Positions 1 to 9,191 of a DNA stretch of 64,000 nucleotides are shown in pieces. Where the stretch lies: the NCBI RefSeq assembly GCF_947494125.1, contig NZ_CANLTU010000005.1, positions 1-64,000 on the forward strand. The letters are read 5' to 3'. Positions within the stretch are counted from its first letter, which is position 1. Each line of letters begins with the position of its first letter. The notes below the pieces were generated by a model, which saw only the letters and a list, made by a program, of their open reading frames with translations, did not search any database and was not told where the DNA came from. The translations under genes and the position numbers were made by a program. Source of the stretch: an uncultured Tenacibaculum sp. Its GTDB lineage: Bacteria; Bacteroidota; Bacteroidia; Flavobacteriales; Flavobacteriaceae.

Positions 1-377
1 TCATTCGTAATCGTTGGTACTCCACAGTTATCTGTTCCAGTTGGCGCAGTTCCTAAACTTACTCCACTTGCAGTACAAGTTCCTGCATCTACATTTACTG
101 TAACTGCTGATGGACAAGCACTGATCGTTGGATTGATATTGTCTACAACTGTTACTGTTTGTGTACAAGTTGCTGTGTTTCCTGCTCCATCGGTTGATGT
201 CCAAGTTACCGTAGTAGCTCCGATTGGGAACGTTGCTGGTGCATCATTCGTAATCGTTGGTACTCCACAGTTATCTGTTCCAGTTGGCGCAGTTCCTAAA
301 CTTACTCCACTTGCAGTACAAGTTCCTGCATCTACATTTACTGTAACTGCTGATGGACAAGCACTGATCGTTGGATT
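1..377 (-). repeat. Tandem HYR-domain repeat, 243-bp period
   Basis: Bases 1-134 are identical to 244-377, a 243-bp (81-codon) period in frame with the adhesin. Each unit encodes one HYR module with motifs such as NPTISACPS, DNCGVP and ATFPIGATTVTW. The array continues beyond the left edge, so its copy number is unknown. Confidence 0.95.
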
Positions 378-2474
378 AGTCGTATCAACTTCTGTAACAG
401 TTACAGTAGCTGTGTTATCTACTGTACATGGATTTGTAGCTGACTGCCTATACGTATAAACTAAGCCTACATTACTCCAAGTTCCTCCTCCAGCTGGGCT
501 TCCTCCTAATGCTGCAAATAATTGAGCATTTGTTGGGGTATCCCCAGGACACACTTCTAAAGTTCCATTTGTACCTGCGCTTGGTGGTAAAGCCTGAACT
601 GTTATTGCTATATTATCTTGTTCTAAACAACTATTATTTATAGTAGTTACTTCTACTCGATAACTATTTCCTGACAATCCTGTTGTTGCATTTGTTATTG
701 TTAATGAGGCTGTACTTGTTCCACTATAAGGTGCTGAATTTGATAATGGTGTTGTACTCGCTCCTAAATACCAACTATAAATATAATCTGCAGCAGGAAT
801 AGCACTTGCTCCATTTCTTAATCCTACAGGTGCTGCTGTTAATGTAATATTACTTCCTTCACATACTGAAGCTGGGCTAGGTGTTATTGGTATACTAGAA
901 ATAACATCTCCAATTGTTACTGCTGTCGCAGTAGCTTGTGGACTTCCAGCATTTGTTGGAACTCCATTAGCATTAACACATCCTGAAGAAGCACAAAGTC
1001 TTCCTGAAGTTAAATCAGCAGCTACAAAACTCCCTGCTGCTTCTATAGCATCAAAACAACCATCTGCGTCTGAATCTACTTCAAAAGGGTTTGTTTCTCC
1101 ATCTGAATCTGAATCTAAAACGGTATAATTTAAATTAGCACCAAATGTATCATTTGTTTCTATTGCATTAAATAATCCATTTGCTCCTCCTCCTGTACTA
1201 GCTCCATCGATTCTACCATCATTATTCGCATCTGAAACGCCTCCAATAGCTAACACTCCTGACTCAACTATGTCATATATTCCATCGTTATCTGAATCTA
1301 AATCTAACTCATTACTAATTCCATCTCCATCTGTATCACAAATATTACTTGCTAATAAACTTCCTTGCAATTCTTCTGGTCCTGGGCCAGTTTGATTTAT
1401 AATTATGAAAGTATTATTTGCTAAAGGTGTCCAAGTAATCGTATTAAATGGTGTCCCATCTTGAGCTACCATTGTTTCTAACGTTGTCGATGTTGTAGTT
1501 CGAGAACCTAGTAATGTAATTACTCCTGATTCATCAATTGTTAATCTTAAACGCGGTAAACCATTAACGTTTGGATCCCATGGACTTGTTATAAATGCAT
1601 TATCTGATTGAAAGCGAAAATAAACCTCTCCTCCACCTAGTGCTCCATTTTCAAATTCTAATATAGATGGATGTACTGGTGTTCCATTAACAGTCATTTG
1701 AAAAGAGTTATCTAACTCTGTTAAATCTAACCTAGCAAAACCTGTGTCTGTATGATTTACTGTTACTTGACGATCACCTCCTGCATTGGTAGAAGGTAAT
1801 AGTGCCGTTGTTGCATTTGTACAATATTCTTCTGTATCTGTGATACCATCGTTATCATCATCTAAATCACATTCATTATTAATTCCATCACCATCAGGAT
1901 CATTAGCAGTAGGAGTTCCTACTATTGCTCCAGCTGTACATGGGTCTACAACAACGGTAGCTTGACATAAATTTAATGTAAATGTATTTAATACACCTAA
2001 ATCACCACCTGCAGTATCTCTAATATACAAAGACCAAGTTCCTGATGAATTCTTACCATCTAAAGTTGACAAATCCCCTTCTGGCTGATAAGATCCTGAT
2101 AAATTCACATTTCCGCCTGGAGCAGCAGAAGCTGCTTCGTCATCAAAAGTAACATTTGAATAATTACTACCACTACCTCCTACACCTGTAAATAACTCTA
2201 CAAATGTCCCGTCAGGATGCCGCAAAAACATATCAATATCTGAATTCCATGTGTGCGTTATATCAACTAATACATTAACATCTGTTAAAGTAAAACTATC
2301 AGCAATAGCTTGATTTACTATAGTATAAGTAAAATTTGCATCTGGAATATTTGTAGATGGGTTAACCGTATAATCAGTACAAGTTTGACCAAACGTACTT
2401 CCTGAGAATAAGAATAATAAAAACACAAAAAACAGGGAACTATTTTTTAGGGTGTCGGGGTAATTTTTCCTCAT
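1..2474 (-). CDS. HYR-repeat secreted surface protein (partial, C-terminus off left edge)
   Basis: Open reading frame of at least 824 codons from the ATG at 2474-2472 to the window edge without a stop. The start MRKNYPDTLK is followed by a hydrophobic stretch ending FSGSTFGQ, a typical Sec signal. Domains in order: a P/proprotein-convertase-like beta domain (about residues 30-165, with the DxFxLRHPDG-type and SGTWSLYIRD motifs), thrombospondin type 3 Ca-binding repeats (DPDGDGINNECDLDDDNDGI), an insert with a beta-sandwich look, a second type 3 repeat block, Ig-like segments with paired cysteines, then HYR repeats at the left edge. In the family such proteins end in a T9SS sorting or gliding-motility CTD; that end is not visible here. 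Cell-surface adhesin is the likely role. It has its own upstream promoter and a long leader. Confidence 0.85.
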   Translation of the reverse strand, partial: MRKNYPDTLKNSSLFFVFLLFLFSGSTFGQTCTDYTVNPSTNIPDANFTYTIVNQAIADSFTLTDVNVLVDITHTWNSDIDMFLRHPDGTFVELFTGVGGSGSNYSNVTFDDEAASAAPGGNVNLSGSYQPEGDLSTLDGKNSSGTWSLYIRDTAGGDLGVLNTFTLNLCQATVVVDPCTAGAIVGTPTANDPDGDGINNECDLDDDNDGITDTEEYCTNATTALLPSTNAGGDRQVTVNHTDTGFARLDLTELDNSFQMTVNGTPVHPSILEFENGALGGGEVYFRFQSDNAFITSPWDPNVNGLPRLRLTIDESGVITLLGSRTTTSTTLETMVAQDGTPFNTITWTPLANNTFIIINQTGPGPEELQGSLLASNICDTDGDGISNELDLDSDNDGIYDIVESGVLAIGGVSDANNDGRIDGASTGGGANGLFNAIETNDTFGANLNYTVLDSDSDGETNPFEVDSDADGCFDAIEAAGSFVAADLTSGRLCASSGCVNANGVPTNAGSPQATATAVTIGDVISSIPITPSPASVCEGSNITLTAAPVGLRNGASAIPAADYIYSWYLGASTTPLSNSAPYSGTSTASLTITNATTGLSGNSYRVEVTTINNSCLEQDNIAITVQALPPSAGTNGTLEVCPGDTPTNAQLFAALGGSPAGGGTWSNVGLVYTYRQSATNPCTVDNTATVTVTEVDTTNPTISACPSAVTVNVDAGTCTASGVSLGTAPTGTDNCGVPTITNDAPATFPIGATTVTWTSTDGAGNTATCTQTVTVVDNINPTISACPSAVTVNVDAGTCTASGVSLGTAPTGTDNCGVPTITN

Positions 2475-2496
2475 ATTATTATATATATAATCTTAA

Positions 2497-2520
2497 CCCA
2501 AATTTTATTTGGGCTTTTTT
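2497..2520. other. Hairpin in adhesin leader / plus-strand terminator-like
   Basis: CCCAAAT (2497-2503) pairs with ATTTGGG (2507-2513) and is followed on the plus strand by C and six T. It looks like a plus-strand intrinsic terminator, but no plus-strand gene ends here. On the minus strand it lies 23-39 nt upstream of the adhesin ATG, inside the predicted leader, without a T tail. Confidence 0.5.
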
Positions 2521-2625
2521 AATTTTCTTATAAAATGTTTGAGAATATAAAAATCCCCAATACTAACAATATCAATACATTAAAATATTAATATTCATAG
2601 TTTGGGGGGACAACTGTAAGTAGTG

Positions 2626-2655
2626 CAAAGATAATTATAAATACTACTTTTCAAA
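2626..2655 (-). promoter_or_regulatory. Bacteroidota-type promoter of the adhesin gene
   Basis: Read on the minus strand: TTTG (2655-2652), 18 bp, then TATCTTTG (2633-2626). This is a full match to the -33/-7 consensus TTTG-N17-20-TAnnTTTG. The start would be near 2621, giving a leader of about 147 nt. The rest of 2475-2830 has no gene that I can see; it holds this promoter, the leader, and the 3' flank of the cysteine desulfurase gene. Confidence 0.65.
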
Positions 2656-2830
2656 TTTTTAGACACTTTTTTTTACAAAAAGTCACTGCATAGAAAAATT
2701 AAATAAGACCAACAAGTGTTATAAATAAAACAAATACCAAACTCTCATTTTAAAACTATTTAAACGGTTATTTTTTCTAAATATAGGGGTTTTTATGCAG
2801 AAACCAAAAAAAACTCTTAAAAAGCTCCAT

Positions 2831-3970
2831 CTAACCTTTTATACTTTTTTTTATTTTCTCTATTGCAAAATCTACTTCTTCAATTGTTGTTAGCTTACTA
2901 AACGAAAATCTGATTGATGTATTTTCCGATTCTTTTTCTGACAAAAATGCACTTAGTACATGAGAACCTTTATTTGCTCCACTCTGACATGCGCTTCCTC
3001 CTGAAACAGCAACCCCTGCTAAATCTAAATTAAATAACAACATTTTTTCTTTCACAGGAAAGCGTACATTTAATATTGTATAACTACTTTTTTCTATATC
3101 TAATGACTCTCCATTAAACTCAACATTTACAAAATGTTCTTTTAATTTATTTATCAAATATTTTTTTACCTCTTCTATAGACTTTTTATCTTTTAGCATA
3201 TTTTCACAAGAAATCTCCAATGCTTTTTCCATTCCTAAAATCGCATGTACATTTTCTGTACTAGATCTTACTCCTTTTTCTTGTTCTCCTCCATACAATA
3301 TTGGCTGTAATGGAATTCCTTTTTTCACATACACAAAACCAACTCCTTTTGGTCCATGAAATTTATGTGCACTTGCTGCTATAAAATCTATGGGTGTATT
3401 TTTTAAATCTATTTTATAATGCCCTATTGCTTGCACTGTATCTGAATGAAAATATGCTTTATATTCCTTACACAAAGACACCACCTTATTTATTGGCAAT
3501 AAATTACCTATTTCATTATTTACATACATTAAACTCACCAAAGTTTTCTCCTTTGACTCTTTCAACACTTCTTCTAAATCCCCTAAACACACATTTCCTT
3601 TCTTATCTACCTTCACATATTCTACTAGAATATTGTATGTTCTTTTCAAATAATCAATTGTACGTATAACTGCATGATGCTCTATTTTAGATGTTACAAT
3701 TTTTGTTACACCAATATTTAGCACCGCATTATACAACACTAAATTATCTGCCTCCGTACCTCCTGCTGTAAAAAAAATTTCACTTGCCGAGACATTAAAC
3801 TGTTTTGCTATATTCTTTCTCGCTGTCTCCACCCCTGCTTTCGCCTTTCTACCAAACTGATGTGTTGACGATGGATTCCCAAAATTATCTATCATTGATT
3901 GTCGCATTACTTCAACAACCTCTGGCAACATTGGTGTTGTTGCTGCATTATCTAAATAAACATTTTTCAT
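2831..3970 (-). CDS. Cysteine desulfurase (NifS/IscS family)
   Basis: 379-residue class V aminotransferase-fold PLP enzyme that removes sulfur from L-cysteine as an enzyme persulfide for Fe-S cluster or tRNA thiolation. The N-terminal MKNVYLDNAATTP motif, the PLP lysine in SAHKFHGPKG (Lys203) and the active-site cysteine in SGGSACQSG (Cys328) are all visible, and length is normal. The Cys-loop has the short IscS/NifS-like form and not the SufS form. It lies 15 bp downstream of the Smr-domain gene on the same strand, so the two are probably co-transcribed. No scaffold gene (iscU, sufU) is adjacent, so the exact pathway, Fe-S or tRNA modification, is open. Confidence 0.92.
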   Translation of the reverse strand: MKNVYLDNAATTPMLPEVVEVMRQSMIDNFGNPSSTHQFGRKAKAGVETARKNIAKQFNVSASEIFFTAGGTEADNLVLYNAVLNIGVTKIVTSKIEHHAVIRTIDYLKRTYNILVEYVKVDKKGNVCLGDLEEVLKESKEKTLVSLMYVNNEIGNLLPINKVVSLCKEYKAYFHSDTVQAIGHYKIDLKNTPIDFIAASAHKFHGPKGVGFVYVKKGIPLQPILYGGEQEKGVRSSTENVHAILGMEKALEISCENMLKDKKSIEEVKKYLINKLKEHFVNVEFNGESLDIEKSSYTILNVRFPVKEKMLLFNLDLAGVAVSGGSACQSGANKGSHVLSAFLSEKESENTSIRFSFSKLTTIEEVDFAIEKIKKSIKG

Positions 3971-3985
3971 TTTACAAAATTACAT

Positions 3986-4534
3986 TTAATTTACATTCTG
4001 ATATATATAAATCTCTGTTGCTCCTTGTCCATATTTTTGATAAGACGCCTCATAATACCTTACATTATAATTATTCAACAAATACTCCAATTCACTTTTT
4101 AAAACTCCTTCTCCTACTCCATGAATCAGCACTAATTTTGATATTCCTTTTGAAACACAATATTCAACTTTCTGTTTTGCTAACTGAATTTGCTTATACA
4201 AAATATCATACTTATCCATTCCTCTTACAGACTTCACTATTTTCTCTATATGTAAATCAACCTCCATAACTACTTCGTTTTTATCCTTTATAAAAATTGA
4301 TTTTTTCTGTTTATTTTTCTGACTAACTTTCTCCCTTAATAATGGATTGTTTATATCTATATATTTGCTCAGTTCGTTTTGCTCCACATTAATCTTCACC
4401 AATTCCGACGCTAAAAAAGCATACTCCATCCCCTCTATATCTTTAATAATAAATTGCTCTTCCTCCTTCTTTATTATTACCCCTCTAATATCGGCATCCA
4501 AAACCGCTACTTTATTACCTATTTCTAAACACAT
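3986..4534 (-). CDS. Smr-domain protein (DUF2027/MutS2-like)
   Basis: 182 residues. The N-terminal half, about residues 5-60, is a small beta domain (IGNKVAVLDADIRGVII) like DUF2027/KOW-type modules. The C-terminal half is a Smr domain with the conserved EVDLHIEK motif (about 90-97) and LVLIHGVGEGVLKSEL (about 135-150). Stand-alone Smr domains are nicking nucleases or RNA-binding modules; this protein lacks the MutS ATPase. It is a common flavobacterial gene of unknown precise role. It is first in a probable two-gene unit with the cysteine desulfurase and divergent from the phosphatase gene at 4618. Confidence 0.82.
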   Translation of the reverse strand: MCLEIGNKVAVLDADIRGVIIKKEEEQFIIKDIEGMEYAFLASELVKINVEQNELSKYIDINNPLLREKVSQKNKQKKSIFIKDKNEVVMEVDLHIEKIVKSVRGMDKYDILYKQIQLAKQKVEYCVSKGISKLVLIHGVGEGVLKSELEYLLNNYNVRYYEASYQKYGQGATEIYIYQNVN

Positions 4535-4574
4535 TCTTAACCTTTACTTAATTCTCTTAAAGAGATTTACAGTG

Positions 4575-4582
4575 TATTTTTG
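4575..4582 (+). promoter_or_regulatory. -7 box (TATTTTTG) of the phosphatase gene
   Basis: TATTTTTG matches TAnnTTTG, 36 bp before the ATG at 4618. No clear TTTG at the -33 position was found, so confidence is moderate. Confidence 0.45.
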
Positions 4583-4617
4583 CACATAATTATACTTTAC
4601 AAAAGAACTGTAAATAA

Positions 4618-5250
4618 ATGATAAAGACTAAAAATATTAGTACAAAAACTTTTTTTGAAGAGGCGAGAAAAGAGACTATTATTAGTAATGAACGCATAAA
4701 CTTATTAAACAACATTGTTCATACTATTATTGAAGAATACAAGGATAGAGAAAAAATTAACTTGAACTTCATTTGTACTCATAACTCAAGAAGAAGTCAA
4801 CTAGCACAAGTTTGGAGTTTTTATGCTACAGAATATTTTAACTTAAATAACATTTTTACCTATTCTGGCGGAACTAAAACCACCGCCTTTCATAGAAATA
4901 CCGTAAAGTGCTTACAAAAAACTGGTTTCGACTTTAATATCATTGATTTTTCTCACCAAAACCCTCGTTATTTAATCTCTTTTAAAGGAACTAAAAAATC
5001 TATTTTAGGCTTTTCAAAATCTTATGATAACCCAAGTAACAGTTTTCCATATATAGCTATTACCACTTGTGATAGCGCCGACGAAAAATGCCCTTTTATT
5101 CCTGATGCTATTGCCCGTTACCACTTACCTTTCTCTGATCCTAAAATTTCTGACAACACTAATTTAGCGGATGAAGCTTATTTAAATTCTAGCCAACAAA
5201 TTGCTGGAGAAATATTCTACATCTTTGAAATGATTAAAAATCAGCTATAA
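4618..5250 (+). CDS. Low-molecular-weight protein-tyrosine phosphatase / arsenate reductase-like
   Basis: 210 residues. The P-loop CTHNSRRS (Cys53 to Arg59, CX5R) is the catalytic signature of the LMW-PTP/ArsC fold. A second pair of cysteines in TTCDSADEKCPF resembles thioredoxin-coupled arsenate reductases, where such cysteines relay the disulfide. The protein is longer than the usual 130-150 residues, mainly by an N-terminal helical extension of about 45 residues. No arsR or arsenite transporter is adjacent, so a specific arsenic role is not supported by context. Either function is possible. Confidence 0.8.
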   Translation: MIKTKNISTKTFFEEARKETIISNERINLLNNIVHTIIEEYKDREKINLNFICTHNSRRSQLAQVWSFYATEYFNLNNIFTYSGGTKTTAFHRNTVKCLQKTGFDFNIIDFSHQNPRYLISFKGTKKSILGFSKSYDNPSNSFPYIAITTCDSADEKCPFIPDAIARYHLPFSDPKISDNTNLADEAYLNSSQQIAGEIFYIFEMIKNQL

Positions 5251-5251
5251 T

Positions 5252-6031
5252 TTAAACTTCTGTATTTTTATCGTAAGGTATACTTTTTAATACATGATTT
5301 ATTACATTAACTCGTGCTATTGTTTTTCTATTAGCCCGAATTACTTTCCATGGCGATATTTTCGTATTAGTCTTTGAAAACATTGCTCTTTTATACTCTG
5401 TATAATCATCCCACAATTCCTGAGCTTTTTTATCTACTGGCGTCATTTTCCATTGCTTCAATGGGTTATTCTTTATATCCTTAAAGCGCTTTGCTTGTTC
5501 TTTTTTATTAATTGACATATATATTTTCACCAACCTAATACCCGATTCCAAAATCATTCTTTCAAAATCATTTACTTGATTCATAAAAACCCGATATTCC
5601 TCTTGTGTACAAAAACCATTTACTGGTTCTACCACTGCTCTATTATACCAACTTCTATCAAAAAAAACTATTTCTCCTGCCTTTGGAAATTGCTCTACAT
5701 AACGCTGAAAATACCATTGAGTTTTTTCATCTTCATTAGGTTTTGGTAACGCAACTATTCGCATATGCCTAGGATTAATTCGCTCTGTAATCCTACGTAT
5801 TGCACCTCCTTTTCCTGCTGCATCCCTTCCTTCAAAAATAACAATAATACGTTCATTATTATTAATCCCCCACGTTTGCAATCGGATTAATTCTACTTGT
5901 AATTTTTTTAATTTACGTTCATAATCTACATAACGTAATGCACGCTCTAAATTAAAAGGCTTAGACAAAACTGCCTTTAAACCTCTATTTGTATTTAATT
6001 TATTTACATCTTTTTGCGTTAATTTTTCCAT
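5252..6031 (-). CDS. ppk2: Polyphosphate kinase 2 (PPK2), copy 1
   Basis: 259 residues. PPK2 enzymes transfer phosphate between polyphosphate and nucleotides, making NTP from polyP or the reverse. Walker A GRDAAGKGG lies at 68-76 and the lid/Walker B-like FFDRSWYNR at about 123-131, followed by the family motif NPLKQWKMTPVD. Sequence type fits single-domain PPK2. It lies 2 bp downstream of a second PPK2 gene on the same strand, so the pair is an operon. Its stop is 1 bp from the stop of the convergent phosphatase gene. Nucleotide preference cannot be read with certainty. Confidence 0.93.
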   Translation of the reverse strand: MEKLTQKDVNKLNTNRGLKAVLSKPFNLERALRYVDYERKLKKLQVELIRLQTWGINNNERIIVIFEGRDAAGKGGAIRRITERINPRHMRIVALPKPNEDEKTQWYFQRYVEQFPKAGEIVFFDRSWYNRAVVEPVNGFCTQEEYRVFMNQVNDFERMILESGIRLVKIYMSINKKEQAKRFKDIKNNPLKQWKMTPVDKKAQELWDDYTEYKRAMFSKTNTKISPWKVIRANRKTIARVNVINHVLKSIPYDKNTEV

Positions 6032-6033
6032 AT

Positions 6034-6891
6034 TTAATCTAAATGATTTGCTGAGCGATAATAACGCATTACTATATTAGGATCTGGATTTGATACTGTT
6101 TTTACCCCCTCTACTTCTTCATAATTAAATTGAGATAACACATGTCGCATACACTCAACTCTTGCTTTCTTTTTATTATTAGTTTTCACTACTATCCAAG
6201 GACTATATGTTGTATGTGTTTTACTAAACATTTCGTTCTTATAAAATGTGTATTTATCCCACAGTTCTTGCCCTTTTTTATCTACCGGACTAAACTTCCA
6301 TCGCTTTAAAGGATTATCATTTCTAGCATCAAACCTTCGCAACTGTTCATCTTTAGATATTGACAACCAGAATTTTATAATTGTTACACCATCTTCATAT
6401 AACATATGCTCAAATTCCGGAACCTGCACTAAAAATGTTTTATACTGCTCTTTTGTACAGAACCCCATAACCGGCTCAACAACTGCTCTATTATACCAAC
6501 TACGATCAAAAAAAACAATCTCTCCTGGGTTTGGCAACTCTTTAATATATCGTTGAAAATACCATTGTCCTTTCTCTACTTCTGTAGGCTTATTTAATGC
6601 CACCAAACGCATTGACCTAGGATTTAAATGTTCCATAAAACGCCGAATACTACCTCCTTTTCCCGCAGCATCTCTTCCTTCAAAAATAACAGCCACTCGC
6701 TTATTATTTTTTGCTACCCATTGTTGCAATTTCACTAATTCAACCTGAAGTTTCTTTAATTCTTTCTCATATTCTAATTTAATTTCTACTTTCTCAATTG
6801 AAATTTTTTTCTTCTTAATTATAGTCAACAATTCTTCATTTGTTGAGATGTTTTCAAAATCAGTAATTGTAAGTTTTGGCTTTTCTTTCAT
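6034..6891 (-). CDS. ppk2: Polyphosphate kinase 2 (PPK2), copy 2
   Basis: 285 residues from the ATG at 6891. An in-frame ATG at 6915 would add eight hydrophobic residues and sit close to the divergent gene; I prefer MKEKPKL as the start. Walker A GRDAAGKGG at about 72-80, FFDRSWYNRAVVEPV, and NPLKRWKFSPVDKK are all present. It has a longer N-terminal helix region and a C-terminal extension ending near RYYRSANHLD, compared with its neighbour. It is the upstream member of a tandem pair with the copy at 5252. The two may form hetero-oligomers or act in opposite directions, which is inference. Confidence 0.92.
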   Translation of the reverse strand: MKEKPKLTITDFENISTNEELLTIIKKKKISIEKVEIKLEYEKELKKLQVELVKLQQWVAKNNKRVAVIFEGRDAAGKGGSIRRFMEHLNPRSMRLVALNKPTEVEKGQWYFQRYIKELPNPGEIVFFDRSWYNRAVVEPVMGFCTKEQYKTFLVQVPEFEHMLYEDGVTIIKFWLSISKDEQLRRFDARNDNPLKRWKFSPVDKKGQELWDKYTFYKNEMFSKTHTTYSPWIVVKTNNKKKARVECMRHVLSQFNYEEVEGVKTVSNPDPNIVMRYYRSANHLD

Positions 6892-6959
6892 TAAAAAACA
6901 TGTTATAATTAGCAATAATTTAACCCCTATTTTGCTAAAATAAAACGATATTCGCAGTT

Positions 6960-7910
6960 ATGAAAAATTTTATCTTCTTTTTATCAATCTTATTTTCTTT
7001 GAATTTTTATTCCCAACGAAAATATTCTAAAGAATTTAGCTTTTTAAACGACAACGATCTTTTTATTTCTACTCATCAAGATAGATATTATACTAATGGA
7101 ATACTTTTAACTTACAGATATCTTAGTAATGATGAAAACAAAAACTTAGAAAAGAAAATATATGATATTCAATTAGGTCATCATATGTATACTCCTTTTA
7201 AAGCTACTGTTAACTCTCATGGGGATCATGATCGTCCTTTTGCGGGTTATTTATTTGGTAACTTTGGAATTAATCGTTTTTATAAAAACGAATCTATTAT
7301 AAAAACTTCTCTACAAATTGGAGTTTTAGGTCCTTCCGCTTTTAGCAAGGAACTTCAAGATTTTATTCATGACATCTATGGATACAAAAAAGCTATTGGA
7401 TGGAAATATCAAATTACTGATGCTTTTGCTTTAAACCTCTCTGGAAAATATATAAAACATCTAATAAGAAATAGCTCTAACAATTTAGATATTAACTGGG
7501 TAAATAAAGTTAGAATTGGGACTATTTACACTGATTTTTCAACTGGTTTTTTATTTCGTATCGGTCTTAAACCTCTTCAAAAAAACACAAACTCTATTGC
7601 TTTTAACGCCAACTTAAACAATAATAAGACTAACTTTAATAATGAAATCGAGTCTTTTTTATACATAAAACCAATACTTAGCTATATTGCTTATGATGCT
7701 ACTATTCAAGGCAGCTTTTTAAACAACAGTAGTCCAATTACTTTTGAACTAGAACCTTTTAAATTTTCTTCTGAAATAGGAATTCGTTTTACAGCCAATC
7801 GTTTTAACTTTGGCTATGCAATTCATTATCACACAAAAAAATTAAAAAGTCTTAGAGTTCCAAACTCTAATTTTTATGGTTCAATACAATTAAATTATCA
7901 ATTTAATTAA
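6960..7910 (+). CDS. LpxR-like outer-membrane lipid A deacylase (DUF2219)
   Basis: 316 residues with a Sec signal (MKNFIFFLSILFSLNFYSQ). The start of the mature protein carries the LpxR pattern: ND-N-D followed by TH-QDRYYTNG and, further on, HDRPFAGYLFG, matching catalytic and Ca-binding regions of lipid A 3'-O-deacylases. The alternating beta pattern and terminal aromatic residue fit a 12-strand outer-membrane barrel. In characterised relatives the enzyme removes the 3'-acyloxyacyl group of lipid A. The activity is inferred by family. It is monocistronic, with divergent PPK2 genes upstream and dnaN downstream. Confidence 0.8.
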   Translation: MKNFIFFLSILFSLNFYSQRKYSKEFSFLNDNDLFISTHQDRYYTNGILLTYRYLSNDENKNLEKKIYDIQLGHHMYTPFKATVNSHGDHDRPFAGYLFGNFGINRFYKNESIIKTSLQIGVLGPSAFSKELQDFIHDIYGYKKAIGWKYQITDAFALNLSGKYIKHLIRNSSNNLDINWVNKVRIGTIYTDFSTGFLFRIGLKPLQKNTNSIAFNANLNNNKTNFNNEIESFLYIKPILSYIAYDATIQGSFLNNSSPITFELEPFKFSSEIGIRFTANRFNFGYAIHYHTKKLKSLRVPNSNFYGSIQLNYQFN

Positions 7911-7958
7911 TCATTTTTAACAATTAAAAAAATACTTTTTAAAATCATCAAATTAAGA

Positions 7959-7966
7959 TATATTTG
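7959..7966 (+). promoter_or_regulatory. -7 box (TATATTTG) of dnaN
   Basis: TATATTTG matches TAnnTTTG, 28 bp before the dnaN ATG. The -33 region is T-rich (about 7936-7940) but not an exact TTTG. Confidence 0.5.
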
Positions 7967-7994
7967 TAAATCTAATAAATAGAAACTATACTAA

Positions 7995-9113
7995 ATGAAA
8001 TTTATCGTATCTAGCTCTCAATTATTAAAACAACTACAAGTTTTAGGAGGAGTTATAAATAGCAATAACACATTACCTATTTTAGACAACTTCCTTTTTG
8101 AACTAACTGAAAATGAACTTAAAGTATCTTCATCAGATCTTGAAACGACAATGACTTCTGTTGTTGAAGTTGAAAGTACTGATTCTGGTGCTATTGCAAT
8201 TAATGCTCGTTTATTACTAGATACTTTAAAAACGTTTCCTGAACAGCCTCTTACTTTTAAGGCTGAAAGTGATAGTACTATTGAAATTATTTCTGAACAA
8301 GGTAAATATGACATGGCTTACTTTAGTGGTGAAGAATTTCCTAAAGCTGTTGAATTACCTTCTCCTAGCAGTACTGAAATACCTTCACATATTTTAGCCA
8401 CAGCTATTTCAAAAACAATATTTGCAGCTGGTAACGATGATTTAAGACCTGTAATGAGCGGTGTCTTTTTTCAATTTAACTCTAAAGAGTTAACTTTTGT
8501 TGCTACTGATGCACATAAATTAGTAAAATATACTCGTACTGATGTTACTGCAGATAAATCTGCTGAATTCATCATGCCAAAAAAACCTTTAAATTTATTA
8601 AAAGGAATTTTAGGAGGATCTGACAATAATGTTGTTATTGAATACAATGAAACTAATGCTAAATTCACTTTTGAAAATGCTGTTTTAGTTTGTCGATTAA
8701 TAGATGGTAAATACCCTAATTATGAAGCTGTAATACCTAAAGAAAACCCAAACAAACTTACTGTTGATAGAGCTTCTTTTTTAAACTCTGTTCGTCGTGT
8801 TTCTATTTTCTCTAGTAAAACAACACATCAAATTCGATTAAAAATGGCAGGAACTGAATTAAATATTTCTGCTGAAGATTTAGACTACTCTAATAAAGCT
8901 GACGAACGTTTGAATTGCGATTACCAAGGAGATGACATGCAAATTGGATTTAACTCTCGTTTTTTAAGCGAAATGTTAAATAATTTAAATTCTAACGACG
9001 TTTTAATTGAAATGAGTTTACCAAATAGGGCTGGTATTTTAACTCCTATTGACGGTACAGAAGAGGGAGAATTAGTTACCATGCTAGTGATGCCTGTAAT
9101 GCTTAACGGATAA
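7995..9113 (+). CDS. dnaN: DNA polymerase III beta sliding clamp
   Basis: 372 residues, the normal length of a bacterial clamp. Start MKFIVSSSQLLKQLQVLGGVI, the NTLPILDNFLFEL motif and the C-terminal LVTMLVMPVMLN are characteristic. Three repeated clamp domains of about 120 residues span the protein. It forms a ring dimer around DNA that tethers the replicative polymerase. It is not next to dnaA here. It has its own promoter and a strong terminator directly behind it, so it is probably monocistronic. Confidence 0.98.
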   Translation: MKFIVSSSQLLKQLQVLGGVINSNNTLPILDNFLFELTENELKVSSSDLETTMTSVVEVESTDSGAIAINARLLLDTLKTFPEQPLTFKAESDSTIEIISEQGKYDMAYFSGEEFPKAVELPSPSSTEIPSHILATAISKTIFAAGNDDLRPVMSGVFFQFNSKELTFVATDAHKLVKYTRTDVTADKSAEFIMPKKPLNLLKGILGGSDNNVVIEYNETNAKFTFENAVLVCRLIDGKYPNYEAVIPKENPNKLTVDRASFLNSVRRVSIFSSKTTHQIRLKMAGTELNISAEDLDYSNKADERLNCDYQGDDMQIGFNSRFLSEMLNNLNSNDVLIEMSLPNRAGILTPIDGTEEGELVTMLVMPVMLNG

Positions 9114-9133
9114 TAAAATTATATACATATATT

Positions 9134-9170
9134 AAAGCTACAAATTGACTTTTGTAGCTTTTTCTTTTTT
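9134..9170. terminator. Intrinsic terminator after dnaN
   Basis: AAGCTACAAA (9135-9144) pairs with TTTGTAGCTT (9151-9160) around a six-base loop, followed by a T-rich run. It has A-rich flanking on the other side, so it may work in both directions. Confidence 0.9.
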
Positions 9171-9191
9171 ACCCCCACAAAGTCAAGCAAT

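Noticed and set aside
133-459. Plus-strand 108-codon frame in the HYR region
   Set aside because: It is the shadow of the minus-strand HYR repeats; the minus-strand product has clear domains and signal peptide.
2761-2830. Terminator for the cysteine desulfurase gene
   Set aside because: The GGTTT/AAACC pairing there has its A/T run on the wrong side for minus-strand transcription.
3394-4269. Plus-strand frames over the cysteine desulfurase and Smr genes
   Set aside because: Low-complexity Leu/Tyr/His products opposite well-conserved genes.
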